A stretch of DNA of 64,000 nt from Burkholderia oklahomensis C6786 (GCF_000959365.1 NZ_CP009555.1:3472001-3536000); one strand, 5' to 3'. Shown: positions 41,225 through 51,264, numbered from the stretch's first letter. A program made the numbers and translations. The notes: a model not told the origin generated them from the letters alone.

Positions 41225-41718
41225 TGGACACTCCCAGTGGGTGAATTGCATCTTGTTCGATAAGCCGCGAATCGCGCGCCTGCGCGGGTCGCGGTTTGCA
41301 TTATGGCAAATCGGCGCCGAAACGACAAAATACTCGGGAAAACGAGCGGTGCGCTATTTTTCGCGTGAAGCGGGCGCGGCGGCCCGGCGCGGGATGCGGC
41401 CGTCCGCGGCGGCCGAAGTGCTTTCGCAAGTCCGGAAACGCCGATGCCGCAAGCGTTTCGGGCGAATGCTCCGTGCCGGCGCCGCGCGCTCGTGCGAAGC
41501 CGGGCCGGGCCGTGCCGCCGTCGAATCTGTCTATTTCGAGATAACGCGAGCCGGCGCGGCGCGCGCGAATCGGTGCGATGCGAGCGCATCGTCCGGGAGT
41601 GCGAACGATTGCGACGCGCGACGCGCATCCGGCGAGGGCGGCTTGCGCCGCGCGCCCGCGCCCTCGGGAAAACTCCGCCCTTGCCGAACAGCGGTCCGCT
41701 GCCGTTACAATCGCGGCC
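41225..41718. other. Intergenic region upstream of the asparaginase gene
   Basis: About 490 bp between divergent starts. No frame gives a recognisable protein. The left end must hold the promoter of the PsiF-like gene; the right end holds the candidate asparaginase promoter described next. Confidence 0.4.
41681..41711 (+). promoter_or_regulatory. Candidate promoter adjacent to the asparaginase start codon
   Basis: TTGCCG (41681-41686) and TACAAT (41706-41711), spacer 19 bp. The -10 hexamer ends only seven bases before the ATG and no Shine-Dalgarno is seen between them. If real, the mRNA would be leaderless or nearly so. The long spacer weakens the case. Confidence 0.35.
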
Positions 41719-42762
41719 ATGAACGCACCGACATCTTCCAACACCCCCAACGTTTCGAGCGCGCCGCCGCGCGCGCTGCCACGCATCGCCGTCCTCGCGA
41801 CGGGCGGCACGATCGCGGGCGCGGCGTCCGATGCCGCGCAGACGGCCGGCTACCAGGCGGGCGCGCTCGGCGTCGATCGGCTGCTTGCCGCCGTACCCGC
41901 GCTCGCGCAGATCGCGACGATCGAGGCCGAGCAGATCGCGAGCATCGACAGCAAGGACTTGTCGCCCGCGCTGTGGACGACGCTCGCCGAGCGGATCGAT
42001 GCGCTCGCCGCCAATGACGCGATCGACGGCATCGTGATCACGCACGGCACCGACACGCTCGAAGAAACCGCGTACCTGCTGCACCTGACCGTGAAGACCG
42101 CGAAGCCCGTCGTGATGACGGCGGCGATGCGACCCGCGACCGCGCTGTCGTCCGACGGCCCGCTCAACCTGCTGAACGCGGTGGCGGTCGCAGGCAGCGC
42201 GGCGGCGCGCGGGCAGGGCGTGCTCGTCGCATTCAACAACCGGATCCATTGCGCGCGCGACGTCGTGAAGACGAGCACCTACGCGGTCGATGCGTTCCAC
42301 TCGCCGGAGCTCGGCGCGCTCGGCTGGGTGCAGGACGGCCGCATCGAATTCGCGCGCCGCGCGACCCGCCCGCACACGCTCGACTCGCGCTTTTCGATCG
42401 GCGCCGCATGGCCGCAGGTCGACGTCGTCGTCAGCTACGCGGGCGCGTCGCGGGCGATGGTCGACGCATGCGTCGCCGAGGGCGCGCGCGGGCTCGTCGT
42501 CGCGGGCACGGGCAACGGATCGATCCACGCGACGCTGCAGACGGCGCTCGCCGAGGCGGCGGCGAAGGGCGTCGCGGTCGTGCGCGCGTCGCGCGTCGGC
42601 TCGGGCCACGTGATGCGCAACGGCGCGGCGAACGACGACGCGCTCGGCTTCGTGAGCGCAGGCTCGCTCAATCCGTACAAGGCGCGCGTGCTGCTGATGC
42701 TCGCGCTCGCGGCGGGCGTCGCCGGCGTGCACGAATTGCAGCAGGTATTCGACACGTATTGA
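41719..42762 (+). CDS. L-asparaginase, type II-like
   Basis: Hydrolyses L-asparagine to aspartate and ammonia. The 347-residue protein has both active-site signatures: VLATGGTIAGA with the nucleophilic Thr near residue 30, and VITHGTDTLEETAY with the second Thr-Lys site system. The C-terminal GLVVAGTGNGSIH and VGSGHV segments follow. No signal peptide is evident (the N-terminus is polar Asn/Ser/Pro), so a cytosolic form is likely despite type II-like sequence. Transcribed alone. Confidence 0.93.
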   Translation: MNAPTSSNTPNVSSAPPRALPRIAVLATGGTIAGAASDAAQTAGYQAGALGVDRLLAAVPALAQIATIEAEQIASIDSKDLSPALWTTLAERIDALAANDAIDGIVITHGTDTLEETAYLLHLTVKTAKPVVMTAAMRPATALSSDGPLNLLNAVAVAGSAAARGQGVLVAFNNRIHCARDVVKTSTYAVDAFHSPELGALGWVQDGRIEFARRATRPHTLDSRFSIGAAWPQVDVVVSYAGASRAMVDACVAEGARGLVVAGTGNGSIHATLQTALAEAAAKGVAVVRASRVGSGHVMRNGAANDDALGFVSAGSLNPYKARVLLMLALAAGVAGVHELQQVFDTY

Positions 42763-42945
42763 TCGGCGCGCGGCTCGCCGAGCGGGCCGCAGCGCAGCGC
42801 GTCGAATGGCATCGTGCGCGATCGAATCGCGTCGAATCGGAGGCGACGTCGACGCGCAAGAAAAACTGCGCCTGGTGAGCCGTTTGCCCAGCAGATTCGA
42901 CTGCTCGTTCGCGGCGAATCTGTAACCCTGATTCCAGAAAGACGA

Positions 42946-42973
42946 AACCCCACGCTTCGAAAAACGTGGGGTT
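42946..42973 (-). terminator. Hairpin downstream of the LysM/BON gene
   Basis: Nine-bp stem AACCCCACG/CGTGGGGTT with a ten-base loop. On the minus strand it is followed by TTTCGTCTTTC, so it may be a weak terminator of the minus-strand LysM/BON gene ending 65 bp away. Confidence 0.45.
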
Positions 42974-42986
42974 CGTCAGCATTCTG

Positions 42987-43011
42987 AACCGGCCCGAGGG
43001 CCGGTTTTTTT
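42987..43011 (+). terminator. Rho-independent terminator of the asparaginase transcript
   Basis: Nine-bp stem AACCGGCCC/GGGCCGGTT with a two-base apex (or shorter stem with larger loop) followed directly by seven Ts on the plus strand, about 225 bp after the asparaginase stop. Confidence 0.8.
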
Positions 43012-43037
43012 CATGATGCCCGCTGCGCGCGCGTCGT

Positions 43038-43508
43038 TCAGGACTGCGGCGGAATGACGAGCTTCTGGCCCGGGTAGATCCTGTCCGGGCTCGACAGCAT
43101 CGGGCGGTTCGCCTGGAAGATCACGTCGTTCTTCGAGCCGTCGCCGTAGTACTTCTCGGCGATCTTCCACAGGTTGTCGCCGGAGACGACGTCGTGGTAC
43201 TGCACTTGCGGATCGTCCGGCTGCAGGTCGTCGTCGTTGACGCCCGCGACGCCTTGCACGTTGCCCGCCGCCACCTTGACCTTGGCCTTCGTGTCGAGGT
43301 CCGCGACGCTGCCCGACAGCGTGACGGTGCGCGATGCGCCATCGAACGCGACCGTCAGGTTCGACGTGTCGAGACCCTGTGCGGAGATGTAGTTCTTGAT
43401 CGCATCGGCGGCCGTCTGATTGGCCGCGGCGGGATCGGCTGCGGCTTGCTCGTCGCTCTTGCCGAGCAGTTTTTCACCCGCCTCTTTGATGAACGAAAGA
43501 AGACCCAT
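43038..43508 (-). CDS. BON and LysM domain protein, Kbp/YgaU-like
   Basis: 156-residue protein resembling the potassium-binding protein Kbp (YgaU) of E. coli. An N-terminal amphipathic stretch (MGLLSFIKEAGEKLLG) is followed by a BON domain (about 30-95; AIKNYISAQG, VTLSGSVADLDTKAKV). A C-terminal LysM motif (about 105-155; HDVVSGDNLWKIAEKYYGDG, then IYPGQKLVIP) ends it. Kbp is cytosolic in E. coli. Length and domain order match closely. Confidence 0.93.
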   Translation of the reverse strand: MGLLSFIKEAGEKLLGKSDEQAAADPAAANQTAADAIKNYISAQGLDTSNLTVAFDGASRTVTLSGSVADLDTKAKVKVAAGNVQGVAGVNDDDLQPDDPQVQYHDVVSGDNLWKIAEKYYGDGSKNDVIFQANRPMLSSPDRIYPGQKLVIPPQS

Positions 43509-44053
43509 CGCAACACTCCTTCAGGTGATTGAAAAAAGATGCGCCGTGAAGTCGAGAGAAGCACCGCAGCGGTGCGAAGCTTCTCGAAAGGCGTCGCGAA
43601 AGTGTAGGCGCTCGCGTTGCAAATTGCATGAAAAATCGCTTCGGCGAACGTAAAGAAATGTAATACGCGCTGTGACGAATCCGACAGACGGACACCCGAC
43701 GACGACGTCTGACCGACCAAGGCTTCCCCGTCGACGCCGGGTGCCGCTGCGGACCCACCCGCCGCTCTCAGCCGAAAGCGGCTTCATTTGCCTGCCGCGT
43801 GCATGCCGCACGCGGCGAGGCGCCCCGTCGAGGATGCGTCGCGCACGCATCGCATTCGATTGCATCGAGCGTCACGCGGACGACTCGTCATTGTGGTAAG
43901 CGTCGACGTCGCGGCGCGGGCCGGCGACATCGCGATGCGGCTTCCGCTTGCGCGAACGGCGCTCGTGCGAGCTTGCGTTCGCGCTTCGTCGCGCCGCTCG
44001 CTTCGTCGCGCCGCCGCGCGGTGCGATTCGACGGATCGCGCCGGCGCGATCGC
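43509..44053. other. 545-bp intergenic region without a supportable gene
   Basis: Separates two minus-strand genes. The part near the LysM/BON gene must hold its promoter; the rest is GC-rich with clustered GCGCTTCGTCGCGCC-like near-repeats around 43979-44028. Open frames on both strands are Arg-rich and unrecognisable. Confidence 0.4.
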
Positions 44054-44959
44054 TCAGGCGACCTTCGCGTCGCTCGGCGGCTCGCCGATCTCGAAGTTCG
44101 ACATGATCTCGAGCGCGCGCACGATCGCGGAGTGATCCCACGCGCCGCCGCCGTTCGCCGCGCACACGCTGAAGAGCTGCTGCGCGCTTGCCGTGTGCGG
44201 CAGCGCGATGTTCATCCGGCGCGCGCCGTCGAGCGCGAGATTCAGGTCCTTGCGATGCAGATCGATCCGGAAGCCCGGATCGAACGTGCGCTTCGTCATC
44301 CGTTCGCCGTGCAGCTCGAGAATCCGCGACGACGCGAAGCCGCCCATCAGCGCGCGGCGCACGCGCTCCGGATCGGCGCCCGAGCGCGCGGCGAACAGCA
44401 GCGCCTCGGCGACCGCTTCGATGTTCAGCGCGACGATGATCTGATTCGCGACCTTGCAGGTCTGGCCCGCGCCGTTGTCGCCGATCAGCGAGACGTTCTT
44501 GCCCATCAGGTCGAAGAGCGGCTTCGCGCGCTCGAACGCGCGTTGCGGGCCGCCGACCATGATCGTGAGCGTCGCGTCGCGCGCGCCGACTTCGCCGCCC
44601 GACACGGGCGCATCGAGATAGTCGCAGCCGAGCGCGTTGATCTCTTTCGCGAAGTCGCGCGTGTCGAGCGGCGAGATCGAGCTCATGTCGATCACGAGCT
44701 TGCCGGCGGCGAGGCCCTTCGCGATGCCGTCGTCGGCGAACAGCGCGTTTCGCACGTCGGGCGTGTCGGGCACCATCGTGATCACGATTTCCGACGCCTG
44801 CGCGACGGCCGTCGAATTCGCGACGACCTGCGTCTGATCGCGCAGGTCGGCCGGCACCGGATACGCGCCGTTCACGACGAGGCGGTGGCCGCCCTTGAGC
44901 AGGTTGCGCGCCATGTGCGCGCCCATGATGCCGAGGCCGATGAAGCCGATCGTTGCCAT
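44054..44959 (-). CDS. glxR: Tartronate semialdehyde reductase (2-hydroxy-3-oxopropionate reductase)
   Basis: Reduces tartronate semialdehyde to D-glycerate with NAD(P)H. The 301-residue beta-hydroxyacid dehydrogenase has the Rossmann start GFIGLGIMGAHMARNLLKGG, the substrate motif LDAPVSGGEVGARDATLTI and the catalytic Lys in GQTCKVANQIIV. A strong AGGAGAC precedes the ATG. It is the last gene of the gcl-hyi-glxR unit, 79 bp after hyi. Confidence 0.95.
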   Translation of the reverse strand: MATIGFIGLGIMGAHMARNLLKGGHRLVVNGAYPVPADLRDQTQVVANSTAVAQASEIVITMVPDTPDVRNALFADDGIAKGLAAGKLVIDMSSISPLDTRDFAKEINALGCDYLDAPVSGGEVGARDATLTIMVGGPQRAFERAKPLFDLMGKNVSLIGDNGAGQTCKVANQIIVALNIEAVAEALLFAARSGADPERVRRALMGGFASSRILELHGERMTKRTFDPGFRIDLHRKDLNLALDGARRMNIALPHTASAQQLFSVCAANGGGAWDHSAIVRALEIMSNFEIGEPPSDAKVA

Positions 44960-45038
44960 TGCGATGTCTCCTGTGAGTCCAGTGAATCCTGTGAACCGTG
45001 GGTTCGGAATGAGCGGATGCGCTCGCGTGCGAGCCGGA

Positions 45039-45848
45039 TCAAGCGCCGCTGCGCGCGCGCTTCGCGTCGACGTGCGCGATCCGCTGCAGCCAGCCGAGAC
45101 CTTCGGCCGTCGTCGTGCGCGGCTTGTATTCGCAGCCGACGTAGCCGTCGTAGCCGAGCTCGTCGAGCAGATCGAACAGATACGCGTAGTTGATCTCGCC
45201 CGTGCCGGGTTCGTGGCGGCCCGGGTTGTCCGCGAGCTGGACGTGCGCGATCGATCCGATGTGCTGCCTGATCGTCGCCGCGAGCTCGCCCTCCATCCGC
45301 TGCATGTGATAGATGTCGTACTGCAGGAACAGATTGTCGGAGCCGACCGCGCGGATCACGTCGAGCGCGTCGGCCGAGCGGTTCAGCGCGAAGCCCGGGA
45401 TGTCGTACGAATTGCACGGCTCGACGAGCAGGCGAATGCCCGCCCGCTTCAATTCGGCGGCGGCGAAGCGCAGGTTCTCGACGATCGTGACGAGCGTCGT
45501 GTCGCGCTTCTGGCTCGCCGACGGAATGCCGACGAGGCAATTCACCTGCGGCGCCTTCAGCGCGTGCGCATACTCGATCGCGCGGCCGACGCCGTCCCGG
45601 AATTCGCCGACGCGATCGGGCAGGCATGCGATCCCCCGTTCGCCCTGATCCCAGTTGCCCGCGGGCAGGTTGTGCAGCACGAGGCGCAGGCGGTTCGCAT
45701 CGAGCCGCTCGGCGAGTTCTTCCTTCTGATACGGATACGGGAACAGGAACTCGACGGCATCGAAGCCCGCGTCGGCCGCCGCCTTGAAGCGGTCGAGAAA
45801 CGGCACCTCGTTGAACAGCATCGTCAGATTGGCTGCGAATTTCGGCAT
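45039..45848 (-). CDS. hyi: Hydroxypyruvate isomerase
   Basis: Interconverts hydroxypyruvate and tartronate semialdehyde. The 269-residue TIM-barrel sugar isomerase-like protein shows FLFPYPYQKEELAERLD, LLVEPCNSYDIPGF with a catalytic Glu, FLQYDIYHMQRMEGE and the C-terminal GCEYKPRTTTAEGL with the second Glu. Central position in the gcl-hyi-glxR operon supports the assignment. Confidence 0.94.
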   Translation of the reverse strand: MPKFAANLTMLFNEVPFLDRFKAAADAGFDAVEFLFPYPYQKEELAERLDANRLRLVLHNLPAGNWDQGERGIACLPDRVGEFRDGVGRAIEYAHALKAPQVNCLVGIPSASQKRDTTLVTIVENLRFAAAELKRAGIRLLVEPCNSYDIPGFALNRSADALDVIRAVGSDNLFLQYDIYHMQRMEGELAATIRQHIGSIAHVQLADNPGRHEPGTGEINYAYLFDLLDELGYDGYVGCEYKPRTTTAEGLGWLQRIAHVDAKRARSGA

Positions 45849-45940
45849 GTCTGTAGTCTCGCTGGTCGGTCAGTTGAGCAAATCGATCGAATTGATCAGC
45901 CAAGCTGATCAATAGGGCAACGCAATGAAGGCGGCGCGCA

Positions 45941-47716
<1,776 letters not shown>

Positions 47717-47817
47717 GAAATGTCTCCTTGTTCGATGCGAATCGCGGGTTATCGCTGGTGTCGAAGACACTTTAGGGCCGCAGGAAAGGTTTGATAAGAT
47801 TCGCTCGAGTCGCTTAT

Positions 47818-47838
47818 TTCGAAACTAAAAGTATCGAA
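47818..47838. promoter_or_regulatory. Candidate LysR-type operator between gcl and the regulator gene
   Basis: Dyad TTCGA-N11-TCGAA, the spacing expected for a LysR-type box, in an AT-rich pocket of the 165-bp divergent intergenic region. It overlaps the likely -10 (TATTTC, 47815-47820, with TTGATA at 47791-47796) of the regulator gene, as in autorepressing LysR systems, and lies about 100 bp upstream of gcl. Confidence 0.55.
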
Positions 47839-47881
47839 TGCCGGGCGCATGCGGCGGCGCCGGGCGGGCAGGAGACAGCGG

Positions 47882-48793
47882 ATGGACCGGTTCAAGCAGA
47901 TCGAAACCTTCGTGCGGGTCGCCGACGCGGGCAGCCTCGCGGCGGCCGCGCTCGAGGAAGGGGTGTCGCCCGTCGTGCTCGGGCGGCGGATCGACGCGCT
48001 CGAGAAGCGCCTCGGCGTGAAGCTGATATACCGGTCGACGCGCCGGCTCGTCGTCAGCGAGGACGGCGCGGCGTTCCTCGAGCGCTGCCGCGGGCTCCTC
48101 TCCGAATGGGCGCAGGCGGAGAACGAGATCGCGGCCGGGCGCCGCGCGGTGAGCGGGCACCTGATCGTGTCGGCGCCCGCCGCGTTCGGCCGCAAGCACG
48201 TCGCGCCGCTCGCGCCCGCGTTCATCGCCGACAAGCCCGACTTGCAGATGTCGTTCAACCTGACCGACCGGGTGGTCGATCTCGTGCGCGAGGGCTACGA
48301 CCTGTCGATCCGGATCGGCGGCGCGGTCGATCCGAATTTCGTCGCGGTGAAGCTCGCGTCGAACCGGCGCGTCGTGTGCGGGACGCCCGAGTATTTCCGC
48401 CGGCACGGCCGGCCGAAGACGCTCGACGACCTCGCGGCGCACAACTGCCTCGCGTTCAACCTGCAGGGCGGGCAGAACCGCGGCTGGTATTTCCGGCGCA
48501 ACGGCAAGCTCGTCACGATGCGCGTGTCGGGCACGCTCGACTGCAACGACGGCGAGCTGCTGCACCGCTGGGCGTCGGAAGGGCTCGGGCTCGGCTGGCG
48601 CTCGACGTGGGAGATCGCGCAGCAGCTCGCGCGCGGCGAGCTCGAGACCGTGCTCGACGAATACGCGCTGCCCGACTACGACATCCTCGCCGTCTATCCG
48701 CAGCAGCGCTACGTGCCGGCGCGGGTCCGATATTTCATCGACTATCTGCGCGAGGTGTACGCGCGGCCCGGGTATTGGGAAGGCGCCGAGTGA
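47882..48793 (+). CDS. LysR-family transcriptional regulator, probably of the glyoxylate operon
   Basis: 303-residue LysR regulator: N-terminal winged helix-turn-helix (MDRFKQIETFVRVADAGSLA, then VVLGRRIDALEKRLGVKL) and a C-terminal periplasmic-binding-like effector domain (SGHLIVSAPAAFGRKHVAPL onward). AGGAGA precedes the ATG. Divergent orientation to gcl suggests control of gcl-hyi-glxR, with glyoxylate or a derivative as inferred effector. The octamer array begins 38 bp after its stop. Confidence 0.9.
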   Translation: MDRFKQIETFVRVADAGSLAAAALEEGVSPVVLGRRIDALEKRLGVKLIYRSTRRLVVSEDGAAFLERCRGLLSEWAQAENEIAAGRRAVSGHLIVSAPAAFGRKHVAPLAPAFIADKPDLQMSFNLTDRVVDLVREGYDLSIRIGGAVDPNFVAVKLASNRRVVCGTPEYFRRHGRPKTLDDLAAHNCLAFNLQGGQNRGWYFRRNGKLVTMRVSGTLDCNDGELLHRWASEGLGLGWRSTWEIAQQLARGELETVLDEYALPDYDILAVYPQQRYVPARVRYFIDYLREVYARPGYWEGAE

Positions 48794-48831
48794 GCGCGCG
48801 GCGCCGCGCGCGCGTTCTTTCGCGCGCGGCG

Positions 48832-48991
48832 CCAGTTCGCCAGTTCGCCAGTTCGCCAGTTCGCCAGTTCGCCAGTTCGCCAGTTCGCCAGTTCGCCAGT
48901 TCGCCAGTTCGCCAGTTCGCCAGTTCGCCAGTTCGCCAGTTCGCCAGTTCGCCAGTTCGCCAGTTCGCCAGTTCGCCAATCGGTCAATCGG
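48832..48991. repeat. Octamer tandem array: 18 x CCAGTTCG plus degenerate copies
   Basis: Eighteen perfect 8-bp units (48832-48975) followed by CCAATCGG and TCAATCGG. The unit has no stop codon in any frame, so it yields artificial long open frames. It sits between a plus-strand and a minus-strand gene that converge, ending 12 bp before the cupredoxin stop codon. A slippage-prone VNTR. Confidence 0.97.
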
Positions 48992-49003
48992 TTAGCCTCC
49001 GCG

Positions 49004-49429
49004 CTACCCGACGACGAGCACGCCGTTCATCGTCTCGTGCCCGGAACCGCAGAAGATGTCGCACAGGAACTGAACGGTCCCCGCGTCGCCCGCCTGCGCG
49101 GCGAGGCGCACGACCGCGCCCGGCGGCACGTCCGCACGCACGCCGTACTGCGGGATCGAAAAGCCCATCACGGTGTCCTGCGCGGTCAGCTCGAACACGA
49201 CCGATTCGTGCGGCGCAAGCGCGATCCGGTCCGGCGTGAACACGAAGCGCCGCGCGTGAACCTTGATCACGCGCGGCTCGGCGGCGCGCACGCGCGACAC
49301 GTCGACGCCCGCGAGCGCGGCAAGCGCCGCACCGCCCGCGGCGAGCAGCCAGCGGCGCCGCGGCGCGGACGGCGGCGTCGCCTGCGCCCGGCCGCGAAGC
49401 GCACGCGAATCGAAGAAAAAATGGCGCAT
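49004..49429 (-). CDS. Exported cupredoxin with a CuA-like site
   Basis: 141-residue protein with a basic N-terminus and a hydrophobic export segment (RRRWLLAAGGAALAALAG). The rest is a cupredoxin domain like cytochrome oxidase subunit II. The C-terminal ligands match CuA: Cys123, Cys127, His131 and Met134 in CDIFCGSGHETM. The upstream His ligand usual before this fold's HGF/HSF segment is Met here (DTVMGFSIPQYG), so binuclear CuA may be altered or the site may bind a single metal. It overlaps no gene but follows the metallophosphoesterase by 10 bp and probably shares its transcript. Confidence 0.85.
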   Translation of the reverse strand: MRHFFFDSRALRGRAQATPPSAPRRRWLLAAGGAALAALAGVDVSRVRAAEPRVIKVHARRFVFTPDRIALAPHESVVFELTAQDTVMGFSIPQYGVRADVPPGAVVRLAAQAGDAGTVQFLCDIFCGSGHETMNGVLVVG

Positions 49430-49439
49430 CGCTCGCTCC

Positions 49440-50360
49440 TCAGACGGTCGGTTGCGGTTGCTTCGCGCCGACGGGCATCTCGGTCAGCGCGGGCGCGCGC
49501 ATCGCGCCGCCGACGCGCACCTCGCGCCAGCCGAGCCCGCGATACGGCGCGGCGGCGTCCCACGGCACCGGCAGGCGCTTGTCCTGCGAGCCGGGCGCCG
49601 GCAGCGGGAACATCAGCGAGCGCGCCGCGTGATGCGCGATATGGCCCGTCATCGCGTGATGCTCCTGGTGGATGTGCCCGTAGAACACGGTGACGTTCGG
49701 ATAGGGCATCAGCACGTCGACGACCTTCGCGCCGTCGCGCGTCGCCCAGTCCCATTGCGGCGCGAGATCGAAGAGCGGCCGGTGCGTGAACACGACGATG
49801 CGCGCGTCCTTCGGCTGCCGCGCGAGATCCCGCGCGAGCCAGTCGATCTGCGCATCGCCGACGCGGCCGGCCGGATCCGACACGTTGTCGACGACGACGA
49901 AATGCACGCCCCTGTGATCGAACGCGTAGTGCGTGTCGCCGAAGATCTCGCGGTACGCGGCGCCCGCGTCGAGGCTCGCGTCGTGCTCGCCCGGCATCAG
50001 GTGGAGCGGCTTCACCTTTAATTGCGCGACGATCGACTGGAACTGCCGCATCCGCTCGCGGCGCTCGGCGGGATCGTCGGTCGTATGCGTGAGGTCGCCC
50101 GTGAACATCACGAAGTCGGGCGCGACGGGCAGCGCGTTGACCGCTTCGATCGCCTTCGGCAGCGTGCCGCGCGCGTCGGGGTTGATCGCGGGGCCGGTGA
50201 AGCCCCAGTGCGCGTCGGAGAGCTGGACGAAGAAGAAATCGGCGCCGGCGTCGGCGGCGAGACTCCAGCCGGGCAGCGCGGACGCGAACGCGACGCCGCC
50301 TCCGCACGCGGCGAGGCGCAGGAAATCGCGGCGCTTCAGGGACAGGGTCGGGTTCGGCAT
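49440..50360 (-). CDS. Tat-exported metallophosphoesterase
   Basis: 306-residue calcineurin-type phosphoesterase. The N-terminus has a twin-arginine signal (LKRRDFLRLAACGGG) and a cleavage region near WSLAADA, so it is exported folded, metal-loaded. Catalytic blocks are in order: QLSDAHWGF, FTGDLTHT, MPGEHD, VFTHRPLFD and YGHIHQEHH. The substrate is unknown. It is transcribed toward the cupredoxin gene and away from the ECF sigma gene; a candidate ECF-type promoter lies 35 bp upstream. Confidence 0.9.
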   Translation of the reverse strand: MPNPTLSLKRRDFLRLAACGGGVAFASALPGWSLAADAGADFFFVQLSDAHWGFTGPAINPDARGTLPKAIEAVNALPVAPDFVMFTGDLTHTTDDPAERRERMRQFQSIVAQLKVKPLHLMPGEHDASLDAGAAYREIFGDTHYAFDHRGVHFVVVDNVSDPAGRVGDAQIDWLARDLARQPKDARIVVFTHRPLFDLAPQWDWATRDGAKVVDVLMPYPNVTVFYGHIHQEHHAMTGHIAHHAARSLMFPLPAPGSQDKRLPVPWDAAAPYRGLGWREVRVGGAMRAPALTEMPVGAKQPQPTV

Positions 50361-50394
50361 GGCGGCTCCTTCGCAAGTGACGGTACGTACCTGT

Positions 50395-50423
50395 CATACC
50401 GTCGCTGCGCGGCGGATATTCCC
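50395..50423 (-). promoter_or_regulatory. Candidate ECF-type promoter for the metallophosphoesterase gene
   Basis: On the minus strand: GGGAATA, 16 bases, GGTATG. The predicted transcription start would be about 28 bases before the ATG at 50360. The same two elements at the same spacing occur in the opposite direction ahead of the sigma-factor gene. Confidence 0.6.
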
Positions 50424-50454
50424 GGTTTATTTTTCGTCTCCGCGCGCGGGCGGC

Positions 50455-50483
50455 GGGAATAAACTGGATCGACGGGCGGTAAG
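50455..50483 (+). promoter_or_regulatory. Candidate ECF-type promoter for the sigma/anti-sigma operon
   Basis: GGGAATA, 16 bases, GGTAAG, facing the sigma gene, which starts about 85 bp downstream. Match to the divergent element suggests autoregulation by the encoded sigma factor. Confidence 0.6.
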
Positions 50484-50568
50484 GATGCTTGACCGCGTGC
50501 GTGCCGTTTGAAGCGGCGTCGTGCGCCGGACGCGAGCGGCCGGCGGCCGCGCATCCAGGGGAGGTGAC

Positions 50569-51264
50569 GTGGGTCAATTCGGCCGGATGGTCGACGAACG
50601 TGACGCGGGCGATACGGGCGACGTGGCGGCGCGCAGCGAGCGCTTCCGGGCGCTCGCGCTGCCGCATCTGGACGCCGCATACAACCTCGCGCGCTGGCTG
50701 TGCGGCAACGCGAGCGACGCGGAGGACATCGTGCAGGAGGCGTGCATGCGTGCGTTCCGTTTTCTCGATTCGTGCCGCGGCGACAACGCGCGGCCGTGGC
50801 TGCTGACGATCGTGCGCCACACCTGGTACACCGAATGGCGGCGGCGGGCGAACGCGCGCGAAGTCGCCTCGGCCGACGTGCTCGATGTCGCGGATTCTCC
50901 GGACGACTGGCATCCGGCGGCCGAGGATCCGCTCGCGCTCCTGATGCGCAGCGAGGACGTCCACCGCGTGAACGACGCGCTCGCGAAGCTGCCGCCCGAG
51001 TATCGCGAAGTGCTCGTGCTGCGCGAAATGGAGGATTTGAGCTACCGCGAGATCGCGGCGATCGCGGACGTGCCGGTCGGCACCGTGATGTCGCGGCTCG
51101 CGCGGGCGCGCCGGCGTCTCGTCGCGTTGCTCGGCGACGCGCCGGCGCCGGCGCCGCGCGCGGCCGACGCACAGGCGCAGGCGCGTTCGAGCGCGCGCGC
51201 CGCGGCTGGCGAAGGCGGCGCGCCGCCGTCCGGAACCGCATCGGAGGCCATCGATGGACTGTAA
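50569..51264 (+). CDS. ECF-type RNA polymerase sigma factor
   Basis: 231-residue sigma-70 family factor with only regions 2 and 4. Region 2: ALPHLDAAYNLARWLCGN, EDIVQEACMRAFRFLDS and WLLTIVRHTWYTEWRRR. Region 4: LAKLPPEYREVLVLREMEDL and YREIAAIADVPVGTVMSRL. An Ala/Pro/Gln tail of about 45 residues follows. The GTG start has a near-perfect GGGGAGGTGA four bases upstream; an ATG six codons in is the alternative. It overlaps the anti-sigma gene by 11 bp. The divergent metallophosphoesterase/cupredoxin unit is a likely target. Confidence 0.92.
   Translation: MGQFGRMVDERDAGDTGDVAARSERFRALALPHLDAAYNLARWLCGNASDAEDIVQEACMRAFRFLDSCRGDNARPWLLTIVRHTWYTEWRRRANAREVASADVLDVADSPDDWHPAAEDPLALLMRSEDVHRVNDALAKLPPEYREVLVLREMEDLSYREIAAIADVPVGTVMSRLARARRRLVALLGDAPAPAPRAADAQAQARSSARAAAGEGGAPPSGTASEAIDGL

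Noticed and set aside
47825..48979. Minus-strand frame with ELANWRTG repeats
   Set aside because: Produced by the octamer array and the antisense of the LysR gene.
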